Assembly: GCA_963205385.1 (NCBI GenBank)
Contig: CAUJKE010000115.1
Span: forward strand, 25,817-89,816
DNA length: 64,000 nt
DNA from: Planctomycetota bacterium
GTDB taxonomy: Bacteria; Planctomycetota; Planctomycetia; Pirellulales; Pirellulaceae
Direction: 5' to 3'
The translations under genes and the position numbers were made by a program. How positions within the stretch are numbered: the stretch's first letter is position 1; each line of letters begins with the position of its first letter. Below are positions 7,821 to 18,460 of the stretch, in pieces. The notes under the pieces were generated by a model, which saw only the letters and a list, made by a program, of their open reading frames with translations, ran no database searches and had not been told where the DNA came from.

Positions 7821-9668
7821 ATGTCGATCCACACTTACGATTACGACGTGATTATTGTCGGCGCTGGCCACGCGGGGACCGAGGCGGCGCTGGCGGCGGC
7901 GCGGCTGGGGGCGAAGACGGCGCTGCTCACGACGAACCTCGATACGGTCGCCCAAATGAGCTGCAATCCAGCGATCGGCGGCGTCGCCAAAGGGCAGATT
8001 GTCCGCGAGGTCGACGCGCTGGGGGGCGCGATGGGACGCGCCATCGACGCCACCGGCATTCAGTTTCGCATGCTCAACCGCCGCAAAGGCCCCGCGATGC
8101 ACAGCCCCCGCGCGCAAGCGGACAAGAAAGGCTATCAGTTTGAAGTCAAACGAATCATCGAGGAGCAGCCAAACCTCGATCTGCGGCAGGAAATCGTCGA
8201 GGACTTGCTCGTTGAACAGCACGCCGCCGACGACGAGATCACCGCGGCGTCGCGCATCATCGGCGTCCGCTGCCGGGGCGAAGTAATCTACCGCGCGCGG
8301 GCGGTTGTGCTCACGACGGGAACTTTCCTGCAGGCGATCATGCACACCGGCGAAGCCAAAACGCCGGGGGGCCGGGGGGGCGAAGGAACGACGTCCGGCA
8401 TCAGCCAGGCGCTCGATCGACTTGGGTTTGAAGTCGCCCGTTTCAAGACCGGCACGCCGCCGCGACTCAACGGTCGCACGATCGACTACGCTCAGACAGA
8501 AGTCCAGCCCGGCGATGACGAGCCGCGCCCGTTTTCCTTTCTGACGGACAAGTTGTCGCTCGAACAACTCCCTTGCCATATCACCTACACCAACACCGCG
8601 GCGCACGAGATCATTCGAGCGAACTTGCATCGCGCGCCGATGTATAGCGGGCAGATTGAATCGCGCGGCCCGCGCTATTGTCCTTCCATCGAAGATAAAG
8701 TCGTGCGGTTCGCGGAGAAGACCTCGCACCAACTGTTCCTCGAACCCGAAGGGCGAAACACGCACGAGGTCTACGTCAACGGCATCTCGACGAGCCTCCC
8801 GCGCGATGTGCAGGAAGCGGTGCTCAAGCTGATTCCTGGCTTGGAACGCGCGCAGATCATGCGGTTTGGTTACGCGGTGGAATACGACTTTTGCCCGCCG
8901 GAGCAGTTGTGGCCCACGCTGGAAACCAAGCGCGTCCTGGGGCTGTACTTCGCGGGGCAGATCAACGGCACGACCGGCTATGAAGAAGCGGCAGCGCAAG
9001 GACTCATCGCTGGGGCGAATACGGCGCTGAAGCAACTGGGGCGTGAACCGCTGATCCTCGCCCGCGATCAAGGCTACATCGGTGTGTTGATCGACGACCT
9101 GGTCACCTGCGGCGTCGATGAACCGTATCGGATGTTCACGAGTCGGGCGGAATTTCGGCTCACGCTCCGGCAAGATAACGCCGACCGGCGGTTGACTCCG
9201 GTGGGGCATAAACTGGGGTTGGTCGATAGCGAGCGTTGGGATCGGCTTGCGCGTAAGGAGTCTGAGATCACGCGGGTGCTCCAAGTTCTGCATAGCGCGC
9301 GGCAGGGGGAAGGAACGCTTGCGAAGTATTTGCGCCGACCCGAAGTCACGTGGCCGGAGGTGGCGGCGCTTGCGCCGGGACTTGCGGACGTGGCCGCGGA
9401 CGTCGTCGAGCAGATCGCGTACGACCTTAAATACGAAGGCTACGTGACACGCCAAACGCAGCAAGTCGAACGCCAGCAGCGCTTGGCGGAGAAGCTGATT
9501 CCGGTGAGTGTGGACTATGCGCGGATTGGGCAGTTGCGTCAGGAGGCGAAGGAAAAGCTTTCGCGAGTTCGCCCACTTACCCTAGCCCAAGCCAGCCGGA
9601 TCAGCGGAATCACGCCAGCGGACATGGCTTTGCTGCTCGCACACCTCGAAGGACGGCTAAAAAGCTAG
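7821..9668 (+). CDS. mnmG: tRNA uridine-5-carboxymethylaminomethyl modification enzyme MnmG
   Basis: A 615-residue match to MnmG/GidA. It opens with an FAD-binding Rossmann motif ([17 protein letters not shown]), has the family signature [19 protein letters not shown] and the later motif [19 protein letters not shown], and ends with the C-terminal helical domain that contacts MnmE and tRNA (YAGYV-like [14 protein letters not shown]). With MnmE it modifies U34 of tRNAs that read NNA/NNG codons. ATG 7821 is chosen because the conserved N-terminus begins there; the upstream frame to 7779 is not conserved-looking. mnmE is not in the window. Confidence 0.97.
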   Translation: MSIHTYDYDVIIVGAGHAGTEAALAAARLGAKTALLTTNLDTVAQMSCNPAIGGVAKGQIVREVDALGGAMGRAIDATGIQFRMLNRRKGPAMHSPRAQADKKGYQFEVKRIIEEQPNLDLRQEIVEDLLVEQHAADDEITAASRIIGVRCRGEVIYRARAVVLTTGTFLQAIMHTGEAKTPGGRGGEGTTSGISQALDRLGFEVARFKTGTPPRLNGRTIDYAQTEVQPGDDEPRPFSFLTDKLSLEQLPCHITYTNTAAHEIIRANLHRAPMYSGQIESRGPRYCPSIEDKVVRFAEKTSHQLFLEPEGRNTHEVYVNGISTSLPRDVQEAVLKLIPGLERAQIMRFGYAVEYDFCPPEQLWPTLETKRVLGLYFAGQINGTTGYEEAAAQGLIAGANTALKQLGREPLILARDQGYIGVLIDDLVTCGVDEPYRMFTSRAEFRLTLRQDNADRRLTPVGHKLGLVDSERWDRLARKESEITRVLQVLHSARQGEGTLAKYLRRPEVTWPEVAALAPGLADVAADVVEQIAYDLKYEGYVTRQTQQVERQQRLAEKLIPVSVDYARIGQLRQEAKEKLSRVRPLTLAQASRISGITPADMALLLAHLEGRLKS

Positions 9669-10148
9669 CTGCCGCGGGCTGCCCTCCATGCGTGTTTTCC
9701 CCAGTTTTCGGGCAATTTGGGCCAACTGTCGCGCAACTTCCCAATACGTCAGGGGGTTAGCGCTCCAGCATGAAGATTCGGGGTGCTTGTCCTAAAGTAT
9801 TGGTTGCCATAGACTTGCAGCAAGACAATCAATCTTGACGCGGCAATTTGGATCGCTATAATGCCTGCGATTGGCAAATTCGGTAATCTTGGAAGAGCCG
9901 GACGGCCCAATCGATTTGAGCGGTTCCGGTAAGTGTGCGGACTGCGCACGTCGCGAAGAATGCCTAAACGGAGCGGGTGAGGTCTCCGACGTTGACGGAT
10001 GAATACATTAGGATCGGGGACTAGCAACGACGTGGCGTATCACGGAGGTTGCGGGAGTTGGCTCGACGCCCCCGACTGCAAGCATGCAGCCCAGCGGCTC
10101 CCAAACAAGCTAGTCCGACCATCGGGAAGGAAGGATGGTTCTTTGGCC
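9669..10148 (+). other. Intergenic region and long leader of the response-regulator gene
   Basis: After the mnmG stop the strand holds no convincing gene. A strong promoter-like pair lies at 9835-9862, leaving about 280 nt of leader before the ATG at 10149. Within the leader a short frame (TTG 9871 to TGA 10002) encodes a peptide with a CADCARREEC cluster, and its stop overlaps an ATG at 9999 that is in frame with the response regulator. Either the leader is untranslated and structured, or there is a small coupled peptide; the sequence does not decide. No match to a riboswitch class was recognised. Confidence 0.5.
9835..9862 (+). promoter_or_regulatory. Sigma-70-type promoter for the two-component pair
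   Basis: TTGACG (9835-9840), a 16-bp spacer and a perfect TATAAT (9857-9862). It is the best -35/-10 match seen in the window and points toward the response regulator, with transcription expected to begin near 9869. Confidence 0.7.
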
Positions 10149-10736
10149 ATGTCCACAAAGACAGTGTTTACGACAGGTGAAGCGGCGAAGATCTGCAAGG
10201 TTAGCCAGCAGACGATTATTCGCTGTTTCGACAACGGAACTCTGAAGGGGTTCCGCGTTCCCGGGAGCCGGTTCCGCCGGATCCCCCGCGATCAACTATT
10301 CGCATTCATGCGGGATAACGGCATCCCCACCGATGCGTTGGAGAGCGGCAAACGCAAGGTGCTGATCGTCGACGATGACGAAGAGTTGGTCGAGTTGCTC
10401 TCGGACACGTTCGCCCGCGACGGTCGTTTTGAAATCAAAACGGCCAACAACGGCTTCGACGCGGGCATGCTCGTCAAGGAATTTCGTCCCGACCTGGTGA
10501 TTCTGGACGTGATGCTGCCAGACATCAACGGGAAGGAAGTTTGCCAGCGGGTGCGGAGCGACAGCACGCTGGAAATGGTGAAGATTATTTGCATCTCCGG
10601 CATGATCGAGCAAGACAAGATTGCCGATCTGAAGGCGTCCGGGGCGAACGACTTTATGAACAAGCCGTTCACCGTGGACAAACTGCTCGATCGCTGCTGC
10701 GACCTGCTCGAGATCGAGCGGGGCGTGACTTCGTAG
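10149..10736 (+). CDS. Response regulator with N-terminal excisionase/MerR-type helix-turn-helix
   Basis: The 195-residue protein has an unusual domain order. Residues 5-58 form a winged helix of the excisionase/MerR type (TTGEAAKICKVSQQTI, then a wing GFRVPGSRFRRIP). Residues 69-190 are a receiver domain with acidic pocket D75-D76, phosphoacceptor D120 (LVILDVMLPD), a Ser at 150 and the conserved Lys172 (NKPF). The output domain thus precedes the receiver. The start at 10149 is where the HTH begins, with GGAAGGAAGGA about 15 nt upstream; ATG 9999 in the same frame would add 50 unconserved-looking residues. It is followed 70 bp later by a soluble histidine kinase, its probable partner. Confidence 0.85.
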   Translation: MSTKTVFTTGEAAKICKVSQQTIIRCFDNGTLKGFRVPGSRFRRIPRDQLFAFMRDNGIPTDALESGKRKVLIVDDDEELVELLSDTFARDGRFEIKTANNGFDAGMLVKEFRPDLVILDVMLPDINGKEVCQRVRSDSTLEMVKIICISGMIEQDKIADLKASGANDFMNKPFTVDKLLDRCCDLLEIERGVTS

Positions 10737-10806
10737 ATTCAACTCGGCTGATAAAGTTGCGACGCGGGAGCCGAGAGGCTCCCGCTTGTCGTGCGCGGGG
10801 TAGGCC

Positions 10807-11559
10807 ATGACCGACGATATCGCCGCGAAACTCAAACGCCTGGCCGAGTTGGAAACCGAGTTTGACGCCGCGGTCGAACGCGCGAAGATCGCGGCGACGT
10901 ATCAATTGGCGTACGGGCTGAGCCACGAGTTCAACAACCCGCTGGCGAACATCTCCTCGCGCGCCCAAGCCTTGCTCGTCGACGAGCACGATCCCGAACG
11001 CCGCCGCAAGCTCGCCGCCATCAACGTCCAGGCGTTTCGCGCGCACGAGATGATCGCGGATTTGATGCTCTTCGCCAAACCGCCCCAGCTGGAAAGGGCG
11101 TCGTGTGACGTGGTGGAACTACTCGCCCGCGCCAAGCAGGAGATGCAAAGTACGGCTGACCAACAGCAGACGGAAATCGCACTCGCTCCGTCAGGTATTC
11201 CCAATTCACAATTCAACGTCGATGCCACGGCGCTGCTCGAAGCGGTGAAAGCGGTGGTCAAGAACGCCCTTGAAGCACTCGGCGAAGGAGGGCGCATTGA
11301 ACTGACGTTGCAAACGGCCGAACACAATCATGCACCAGCGGTCGCCATCGTCATTGCCGACAACGGCCCCGGCATTGCGGAAGACGTTCGCCCGCACATC
11401 TTTGATCCATACTTCAGCGGGCGTGAAGCGGGGCGCGGCTTGGGGCTGGGGCTGTGCAAGTGTTATCGCATTCTCGACGAGCACGGCGGCGCGGTGGCCG
11501 TGGATTCTACGATGGGGCAGGGGACTGTGTTCAAGTTGATTCTGCCGTGGTCGAAGTGA
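10807..11559 (+). CDS. Soluble sensor histidine kinase
   Basis: The 250-residue product has a HisKA dimerisation domain with the H-box LSHEFNNPLANI (phosphorylated His40) and an HATPase_c domain with N-box KNALEAL, G1 box DNGPGIAEDV and G2 box GRGLGLGLCKCYRI. There is no transmembrane segment and almost no N-terminal sensor domain (about 28 residues), so it is cytoplasmic and must get its signal from another protein or from dimer partners. It lies directly downstream of the response regulator and is expected to phosphorylate Asp120 of that protein. Confidence 0.9.
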   Translation: MTDDIAAKLKRLAELETEFDAAVERAKIAATYQLAYGLSHEFNNPLANISSRAQALLVDEHDPERRRKLAAINVQAFRAHEMIADLMLFAKPPQLERASCDVVELLARAKQEMQSTADQQQTEIALAPSGIPNSQFNVDATALLEAVKAVVKNALEALGEGGRIELTLQTAEHNHAPAVAIVIADNGPGIAEDVRPHIFDPYFSGREAGRGLGLGLCKCYRILDEHGGAVAVDSTMGQGTVFKLILPWSK

Positions 11560-11817
11560 TGTAACGTTTACACGCGGCGCGGCGAAAATGTCTCGTTGAT
11601 ATCACGCGCGCGGCGCGCGATTTCATATTTCGTGTGCTAGCACGCGAATCTTCCGCAAGATTGCGGACTTACGTTCAAGTTTCGCGTCGCTCGTGGTGAC
11701 ACGGAAGGTCACAACCAATCATTGCCACGCGCTTCGGCACAGTCGTTGCGTATGGTTCTCTTGTCGCCGGCCATAAGTTTGGAAGCCCCGCGCCGGCCTA
11801 ATCAGGAGGAGATTGTG

Positions 11818-12594
11818 ATGAAATCGCTCGTCAAAATGCTCGTTGTGACCGTGGAAGTGGTCGCCTTCGGCTGGCTAGCAGTCGCGGTAGCGCGAGGCCA
11901 GGAGTTCGCGTCCACCGTGCTCACCGCAACGCCCACTGCGGCGCAAAGCCCGTATGCGAACGACCGGCCGGTGCGTGTTTCCATGACCAACAAACTCGGT
12001 CAGGTGACGACGCTCGAATACCGCACGCCGGTGAAGATTGTCTCGCAAGGGAGTGCCCAGGACGACCGCGTCGTGGCGATTGATTCTCGCCCCGCCCGCG
12101 ACACGGACTTGTGGCCGGCATACTCACCCCCAGGCAACTATGCCGCCGTGGATGCCTCGCTGCCGGAAATTACTTCGCTTCGCAATGTTTCTACAACGCC
12201 CACGGAGCGATATGCCGCGCCGCCGGTGCGGCAGGTGAACTACCAAACCGCCAGCTTGCAACCTAGCGCTCCGACTGCACGCAGCGTGAGCTATTCAGCC
12301 CCGTCGGTCGTGCCTGTGGCCAACACGGTCATGCTCAATGGCTCAACGAACTGCGGCAATTGCGGCGCCCCTACGATGGTCAGCTATCCACCGCCGACGA
12401 CCTATAGCGTTCCCAACTACCAGGCGCCGATCACCGGCGTTCCGCGGACGGTCTATAGCCCGATGGTGCAGCAGATTCCCGTCACGCCGGTAGCGCAGTC
12501 CAACGTGCAAGTTGGGGCCGGCATCTGGGGGCAGCCTGTGATTTATCGCCCTGGGCAACCGCTGCGAAACGCTTGGCGCTGGTTGACGCCGTAA
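11818..12594 (+). CDS. Secreted Pro/Ser/Thr-rich protein of unknown function
   Basis: The 258-residue product has an N-terminal signal peptide (VKMLVVTVEVVAFGWLAVAV, cut near ARGQ). The mature part is low in charge and rich in Pro, Ser, Thr, Tyr and Val, with a single CxxC pair (NCGNCGAP) and Tyr-Pro repeats near the C-terminus (PPPTTYSVPNYQAPITG). No catalytic motif is visible. A very good AGGAGGA site 5 to 8 nt upstream fixes the start at 11818. It is a stand-alone gene with a 258-bp upstream region that contains the palindrome GTGCTAGCAC (11634-11643). It could be a cell-surface or periplasmic structural protein; this is a guess. Confidence 0.75.
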   Translation: MKSLVKMLVVTVEVVAFGWLAVAVARGQEFASTVLTATPTAAQSPYANDRPVRVSMTNKLGQVTTLEYRTPVKIVSQGSAQDDRVVAIDSRPARDTDLWPAYSPPGNYAAVDASLPEITSLRNVSTTPTERYAAPPVRQVNYQTASLQPSAPTARSVSYSAPSVVPVANTVMLNGSTNCGNCGAPTMVSYPPPTTYSVPNYQAPITGVPRTVYSPMVQQIPVTPVAQSNVQVGAGIWGQPVIYRPGQPLRNAWRWLTP

Positions 12595-12741
12595 TTTGCC
12601 CGCGCGGACGTCGCCAGACTTCCGCTCTTTCGACGACCCGTTATTTAGCAAGCTGGGAGAAGTTCCGTTCACCAGAACACTGGGGAGTTCTGCCGCAGGC
12701 GGCGAAGTCAGGGAAGAGTTCGCCGTGTGACGCCTACCATC

Positions 12742-13758
12742 TTACGCCAAACCCCGTTTCTTCAGCTCCATGACGACGCCGGCGACAATTCGCGCCACAT
12801 CTTCGTTATCAACATCGTCGCCAATCGGGCAGCCGCTGTCGGGCTCGGAAGTAAAGCCTTCCGCCGCCAAGAGGCATTGCAACTGATCGCGCAGCTTATC
12901 GAGCGACTGCACCTGGCTGAGCGCTTTGGGAGAGCGCCCCTCGCCTGGCTCGAACCCGCGCAGCCGCATCGCCTGGCGGAACCCTTCGGGGAACTCGGCG
13001 GAGTAGAGCATCGCGTCGAACAGTTTGAGCAGCCGATATTGCAAATCGCGCGCGGCCTCGATGCGGTGTTCCAGCGTGAGGTCGTAGAGCTTCCGCGTGA
13101 TTTCCGGGACGACGCCGCTCGTGGCGTTGGTGCCGCCATCGCAACCGATCAACAGCATCGGCATCAGCGCCGCGTCCCAACCGGTGAGAAAGCTGAACTC
13201 CGGCCGGAGCGGTCGCACCGCGGCGATCATCCGCATCATGTGCGGCAAGTCGCCGGAGCTATCCTTGATCGCGACGACCCGCTCGCACTCTTCGGCCAGG
13301 CGCTGCACGGTCGGCACGTCGATCGGGGACGCGAACATCGGGATGTTGTAGAGCGTGATGTCGATCGGCGAATGATCGGCGATCTCCTTGAAGTACGCAT
13401 ACACGCCGGCCGGCGAGAGCTTGTAGTAAAACGGCGAGACAATCGCGACCGCCCGCACGCCCAGGTCGTGGTAATACTCGCAGGCGGCAACCGTCTCCTT
13501 GACGTTCGCTTCGGCCGCGCCGGCAAGAATGGGGACTCGCCCGCGCGTTTGATCGGCGATGATCTCGATGATCCGCCGCCGTTCCTCGACCGTGAACCGG
13601 GTGAACTCCCCGGTTGAGCCGTTGGGATACAGCCCGTGCACACCGTGGTCGATCAGCCAGTCGATATAACGCCGCGTTTCCGCTTCGTTAATGTCGCCGT
13701 GGCGGTCGAGCGGAACAATGTTGGGCGTGAAGATTCCGGACAGACGTGAAGAAGCCAT
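12742..13758 (-). CDS. Dihydrodipicolinate synthase/N-acetylneuraminate lyase family aldolase
   Basis: The 338-residue product is a class I aldolase TIM barrel of the DapA/NanA superfamily. It has the substrate carboxylate-binding motif GSTGE (47-51), the catalytic Tyr137 in ITLYNIP and the Schiff-base Lys165 in [10 protein letters not shown]. The specific substrate (pyruvate plus an aldehyde) cannot be assigned; dapA itself, sialic acid lyase and several sugar-acid aldolases look alike. The length is slightly over the DapA norm of about 290 because of a C-terminal extension. The start at 13758 is chosen because the barrel begins there ([13 protein letters not shown]). It stands alone and is divergent from the membrane glycosyltransferase. 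Confidence 0.88.
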   Translation of the reverse strand: MASSRLSGIFTPNIVPLDRHGDINEAETRRYIDWLIDHGVHGLYPNGSTGEFTRFTVEERRRIIEIIADQTRGRVPILAGAAEANVKETVAACEYYHDLGVRAVAIVSPFYYKLSPAGVYAYFKEIADHSPIDITLYNIPMFASPIDVPTVQRLAEECERVVAIKDSSGDLPHMMRMIAAVRPLRPEFSFLTGWDAALMPMLLIGCDGGTNATSGVVPEITRKLYDLTLEHRIEAARDLQYRLLKLFDAMLYSAEFPEGFRQAMRLRGFEPGEGRSPKALSQVQSLDKLRDQLQCLLAAEGFTSEPDSGCPIGDDVDNEDVARIVAGVVMELKKRGLA

Positions 13759-13975
13759 GCTTAAATCCTGCTGCTCTGGTCGCAGGGAAGGTGAGAGAGG
13801 GGCATCGAGTTGGTTTCGGATCAATCGCGGTAGGATCTGCCGGTCACTTGCAGGCGTCGCTACAATGCGTAGACTCGCTTTCACTTTTCGGCGGACTTCC
13901 CATGATAATCGGCACATTCTTCCACAGTAAGTGCTCATTCGGGCAACTCGCCCCGCGACGCGGAGATATTCGCCG

Positions 13976-16183
13976 GTGAGCGCCAAACGTAGCAAGCGGA
14001 AGTCCGTCCCGACAACTGCCCCGTCATCTCCCCCCACATCCGCCGGCGCGTCATCCCCCGCCGCGGCCCCGTGGCAGCGGAGCTTGCCGGCGGTGGTGGT
14101 CGTTTGCATTTTGGTCGCGTGCTACCTGTTCGTCTTTTATCGCGCGCTCGATTTTCGCTTGGAAACGGCGCTCGGCATCTTGGCGCCGGATGCCATTGTG
14201 AGCGATTGGTTTGGCGAAAAAGGCGCGCCGCTGGCGTTCTTTGATCGCCTCCCGCTGCTGCTGATGGCCGTGGCCATCGTCGCGCTGGGCTGGACGACAG
14301 GAACTGTGTTCATTCGCGGCTGGAAGCTCGATCAACACCTGACACGGCTGGAGACGGAGCTATTTAGCATCGGCGTCGGCATGAGTTTGTGGTCGATCTG
14401 GACGTTGCTCGTTGGCTTGTTCGGCTTATTGTCACAAACGTGGCTCGTGTGGCTCCCGGGGATCGCGACCGCGTCGCTCGCAGGCTTTCAACTGGCCAGC
14501 CGGCAAGAACGTGAGCCGGCGACGGTGGCGCCGAAATGTGGAGGGCGCGGCGATTGGCTCTGGCCGAGTATGCTCGTGCTCGGTGTACCGTTTGTTCTGT
14601 TCTACCTCTGGGCGAGCTTACTCCCGCCGGTGACGCCGAGCGATTTCGACGCACGCGAGTATCACCTGCAAGTTCCCAAGGAATGGTTCCTCGCGGGGCG
14701 CGTGACGTTCTTGCCGCACAATATCTACGGCAACATGCCGCTGGGGGCGGAGATGTTTCCGCTCTTGGCCATGACGATTGTTCCCGGCGACGATGGCTGG
14801 TGGTACGGCGCTTTGGTCGGCAAGTGTGTGATGGCGATTTTGAGCTTGTTCACCGGCGTCGCTCTCTTTGCCGCGGGACGAAGAATCGGTTCGAACACCG
14901 CCGGCGTGGTCAGTGCGCTGGTCTATATCTCCACGCCGTGGATCTATCTGGTGAGCGTCTCCGGGCGCAACGAAGGAGTGCTGGCGTTTTATTTGGTGCT
15001 CGCGGTCTATGCCGTGTGGTTGTGGCGGCGCGCCAGCGGCGAGTCGCCGGCGCCAGGGGCGACCATTTCGCATCTGCTCAAACTGGCCGGTTTCATGGCT
15101 GGTTCGGCGGCGGCGATTAAATACCCGGCGCTGTTGTTCGTTGTCGCGCCGCTGGTGCTCGCGGTGACTTTTGGCCAGCGGCGCTTCGATTGGAAGTCCG
15201 GCCTGGTCTTCATGATCGGCGTGTTTGCCGCTAGTGGCTTGTGGTACGCCAAGAACTGGGCGCTAACCGGCAATCCGGTTTATCCGCTGGCCTATGCCGT
15301 TTTCGGTGGCGAGACGCGCACCGTCGAGAACAATGCCCAGTGGAGCGCGGCCCATCAGACGCCGCCGTTTTCCGCCGACGAGTTGGCGACCAGTGCGAGT
15401 CGCGTGCTACTCACAAGCCAGTGGCTTAGTCCGCTGCTGTGGCCGCTCGCCGCGCTGGCAGCGCTGGCGGTTCCGTATCGAAAAACAGCCGTTTGGTTGG
15501 CGGCGCTCTTGGTGTTTTGGCTCGTCACGTGGTGGCTCTGCACCCATCGCATCGACCGCTTCTGGGTTCCGAGCCTCGTGCTGGTCGCGTGGCTCGCAGG
15601 CCTCGGCGCGACCTGGTCGCAGCATCAATTGTGGCGGCAAGTCGTGATCGCCATGCTGTTTTGGGGACTGGTCGCGAACTTCCTGCTGCTGAGCTCCGCC
15701 TGGTATGAAGAACCGGCGCAAGACGACTTGCCAAACAACCGCATCTTCGTCGCGCTCGACTGGCTGCGGCACGACCGGTTCGTCTCTCCGGCGGCGCATC
15801 GCTATTTGAACGCACACGCCCCCCGCAACTACAACACCCTCCTCGTCGGCGACGCCGAACCGTTCGACCTGACGATTCCGGTGATCTACAACACCTGCTT
15901 CGACGAAGTCGCCTTCGATCGCATCTTCCAAGGCCGCACCCGCGAACAGCGCCTGCAAACGCTCCGCGACGAGCGGATCGCGTACATCTACATCAACTGG
16001 GCCGAGATCCAGCGCTATCGCAGCGACGGCAACTACGGCTTCACCAACTACATCACGCCCCGCCAGGTGCATCAAGAATTGGTCAGCGAGCAGCAGCTCT
16101 TACGCCCAGTGGACGTCCCCGGCCTCAAGCCCAGTCGCGGCGAATTGTTTGAAGTGATCGGGGTTGTGCCGAAGCCGGAGTAG
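13976..16183 (+). CDS. Multi-pass membrane glycosyltransferase, GT-C/family 39-like
   Basis: The product (735 residues from GTG 13976; 750 from GTG 13931) has about 12 hydrophobic segments. An acidic motif in the first periplasmic loop ([16 protein letters not shown], roughly residues 225-240) is placed like the catalytic Asp of ArnT/PMT-type GT-C glycosyltransferases, which use lipid-linked sugars. The last 190 residues form a soluble periplasmic domain. GGAGAT upstream supports the GTG at 13976. It may add sugars to lipid or protein on the outer side of the cytoplasmic membrane. The position next to hopanoid genes is suggestive of an envelope role but is not evidence of hopanoid glycosylation. 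Confidence 0.75.
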   Translation: MSAKRSKRKSVPTTAPSSPPTSAGASSPAAAPWQRSLPAVVVVCILVACYLFVFYRALDFRLETALGILAPDAIVSDWFGEKGAPLAFFDRLPLLLMAVAIVALGWTTGTVFIRGWKLDQHLTRLETELFSIGVGMSLWSIWTLLVGLFGLLSQTWLVWLPGIATASLAGFQLASRQEREPATVAPKCGGRGDWLWPSMLVLGVPFVLFYLWASLLPPVTPSDFDAREYHLQVPKEWFLAGRVTFLPHNIYGNMPLGAEMFPLLAMTIVPGDDGWWYGALVGKCVMAILSLFTGVALFAAGRRIGSNTAGVVSALVYISTPWIYLVSVSGRNEGVLAFYLVLAVYAVWLWRRASGESPAPGATISHLLKLAGFMAGSAAAIKYPALLFVVAPLVLAVTFGQRRFDWKSGLVFMIGVFAASGLWYAKNWALTGNPVYPLAYAVFGGETRTVENNAQWSAAHQTPPFSADELATSASRVLLTSQWLSPLLWPLAALAALAVPYRKTAVWLAALLVFWLVTWWLCTHRIDRFWVPSLVLVAWLAGLGATWSQHQLWRQVVIAMLFWGLVANFLLLSSAWYEEPAQDDLPNNRIFVALDWLRHDRFVSPAAHRYLNAHAPRNYNTLLVGDAEPFDLTIPVIYNTCFDEVAFDRIFQGRTREQRLQTLRDERIAYIYINWAEIQRYRSDGNYGFTNYITPRQVHQELVSEQQLLRPVDVPGLKPSRGELFEVIGVVPKPE

Positions 16184-16357
16184 GCCCAGCAGACCCGACG
16201 CTCCGCGCGCGAAATCATCTCCCGGAGCGAGCTACGCATGGTGCTAGCACCGCAATGATTGCTCTTGTCGATCCCGCCCACTTGGCATAAGTTAGCTCCA
16301 CCTCGACGCGGTCGAGGGCACGTCACGGAAGACTTGCAACGTAAGTGAGAGCCGGGA

Positions 16358-18460
16358 ATGAATCGACTTGGAGAGCCGTTGTTTTCGCCGCCGCGCTGGG
16401 ACGTTCAAGCAACGACCAGCTATCGCGAAGGCGCAAGCGTAGAAACCACCAACCTCGCCGGCGCCAACGTAGCACCCGCTATCGAGCGCACGCGCGCGTG
16501 GCTGCTCGCCCAGCAACATCCAGACGGCCATTGGTGCGGTGAACTGGAAGGGGATACGATCCTCGAGAGCGAGTACATTCTGCTGCTCGCGTTTCTGGGC
16601 CGCGAGCATTCGCTCGAAGCAACCCAGGCGGCCAACTATCTGCTCGCGCAACAACTCCCCTGCGGCGGTTGGGGCATGTATCCCGGGAGTGGGCCGGAGA
16701 TTAGCGGGAGCGTCAAGGCGTACTTCGCGCTCAAGCTGACCGGGCACGATCCCGACGCCCCCTACATGCGCCGCGCGCGGCAATGTATTCGCAAGCAGGG
16801 CGGCGCGGATGCCGTCAACAGCTTCACGCGGTTTTATCTCGCACTCTTGGGACAGATTTCGTACGAGCATTGCCCGGCCGTTCCACCGGAGATCATGCTG
16901 CTGCCGAAATGGTCGCCGATCAACATTTATCGCATGAGTGCCTGGAGCCGCACGATTGTCGTGCCGCTGTCGATCATGTGGGCGCATCGCCCGGTCCGCG
17001 CGGTGGAACCAGAGCGCGGCATTCGTGAACTGTTTCTGAAGGAGCCTGCCGAGTGGCCGGCGCTCCGTTGCCCGGGACTACAACAGCGCACCGGCTTCTT
17101 CTCGTGGGACAACTTCTTTCGCACGGCCGACCGGACGCTAAAGAACCTCGAACGCCGCGGTCTGCGACCGCTGCGCGAGCGCGCGTTGAGCGCGGCGAAG
17201 TCGTGGATGGTCGAGCGGTTCGCCAAGAGCGAAGGGCTGGGGGCGATTTTCCCGCCGATCATCTGGAGCATTATCGCCCTCAAATGCCTGGGCTATGCCG
17301 ATGATAGCCCGGAAGTCGAATACAACCAGCGGGAACTGCAGAAGCTGACGATCCAAGAGGGGCAGTTACTGCGCTTGCAACCGTGCAAGTCACCGGTGTG
17401 GGATACGGCGATCGCGCTGCGGGCGCTCGATGCAGCCGGCGAGGAGCCGAGTTCGCCGGCGGTGGAAAAGTCCGTGGATTGGCTGCTGGCCAGGGAAGTG
17501 CGGCAGAAAGGGGACTGGGCGGAGTATGTGCAGGCAGAACCGGCAGGCTGGTACTTCGAACACGCCAACGAGTTCTATCCGGACGTCGATGACACGATCA
17601 TGGTGCTGATGGCGCTGCGCCGGCAGTTGCCGGAAGTGACGGCGCTCGCGGCGCCTGGGGAATCCAACCCAGCTTCCAGTTCGCTACTGGTGGAGCACGC
17701 AGCGCAAAGCAGAAAGGTCGCCCGCGCGCAGATTCTGCAGATTGAAAAGATCATGCGTCCATCGCGGCGGGCCATCGATTGGCTGCTGGCGATGCAGAAT
17801 CGCGACGGCGGTTGGGGCGCGTTCGATAAGGATAACGACGCCGAGTTCCTCTGCCATGTGCCATTTGCCGATCACAACGCGATGATCGACCCGAGTACGC
17901 CAGACATCACCGGCCGCGTTCTGGAAGCGCTCGGCCACTGGGGCTATCGCCCCGGCCACCGCGCGGTTGATCGGGCCGTTGCTTACGTTCGGCAGCAGCA
18001 GGAGTCCGATGGAAGTTGGTTCGGCCGTTGGGGTGTGAACTACATCTACGGCACATGGCAATGTTTGGTCGGTCTGCGCGCGATCGGCGTCGCGCCGTTC
18101 GATCCAGCTATGCAACGGGGGGCGAAATGGCTGATGGTCATGCAGCAAGCCAGCGGCGCGTGGGGCGAATCGGCGGACAGTTATGAAGATCCCGACTTGC
18201 GCGGGCAAGGTCCGGCGACTGCTTCGCAAACCGCTTGGGCCCTACTGGGATTAATGGCGGCGGGGCACGCGGACCATGCGGCCGTTGCGCGGGGCGTGCA
18301 ATGGCTCACGCGGACGCAGCGCGCCGACGGCGCGTGGGACGAGCCCTACTTCACCGGCACCGGCTTTCCCCGCGTGTTTTACTTGCGTTATCACTACTAT
18401 CCAATCTACTTCCCGCTGCTCGCGCTCGGTCAGTATCGCCAGTTGAAGGAGCGCGCATGA
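16358..18460 (+). CDS. shc: Squalene-hopene cyclase
   Basis: A 700-residue protein with the catalytic acidic motif DVDDT (409-413), which protonates squalene, and repeated QW-type motifs (for example [34 protein letters not shown] and [18 protein letters not shown]). It cyclises squalene to hopene or diplopterol on the cytoplasmic membrane. The length matches the family. The start has GAGAG upstream. The stop codon overlaps the ATG of hpnH in ATGA, so the two genes are translationally coupled, which is the expected hopanoid gene order. Confidence 0.97.
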   Translation: MNRLGEPLFSPPRWDVQATTSYREGASVETTNLAGANVAPAIERTRAWLLAQQHPDGHWCGELEGDTILESEYILLLAFLGREHSLEATQAANYLLAQQLPCGGWGMYPGSGPEISGSVKAYFALKLTGHDPDAPYMRRARQCIRKQGGADAVNSFTRFYLALLGQISYEHCPAVPPEIMLLPKWSPINIYRMSAWSRTIVVPLSIMWAHRPVRAVEPERGIRELFLKEPAEWPALRCPGLQQRTGFFSWDNFFRTADRTLKNLERRGLRPLRERALSAAKSWMVERFAKSEGLGAIFPPIIWSIIALKCLGYADDSPEVEYNQRELQKLTIQEGQLLRLQPCKSPVWDTAIALRALDAAGEEPSSPAVEKSVDWLLAREVRQKGDWAEYVQAEPAGWYFEHANEFYPDVDDTIMVLMALRRQLPEVTALAAPGESNPASSSLLVEHAAQSRKVARAQILQIEKIMRPSRRAIDWLLAMQNRDGGWGAFDKDNDAEFLCHVPFADHNAMIDPSTPDITGRVLEALGHWGYRPGHRAVDRAVAYVRQQQESDGSWFGRWGVNYIYGTWQCLVGLRAIGVAPFDPAMQRGAKWLMVMQQASGAWGESADSYEDPDLRGQGPATASQTAWALLGLMAAGHADHAAVARGVQWLTRTQRADGAWDEPYFTGTGFPRVFYLRYHYYPIYFPLLALGQYRQLKERA

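Noticed and set aside
7788..9464. A 558-residue open frame on the minus strand.
   Set aside because: It lies wholly antisense to mnmG, which has full family motifs. Long antisense frames are expected at this GC content, and its sequence has no motif or start site.
9999..10148. An upstream ATG at 9999 as start of the response regulator.
   Set aside because: The added 50 residues have no domain character, and the helix-turn-helix begins right after the ATG at 10149. It is retained only as a speculative leader.
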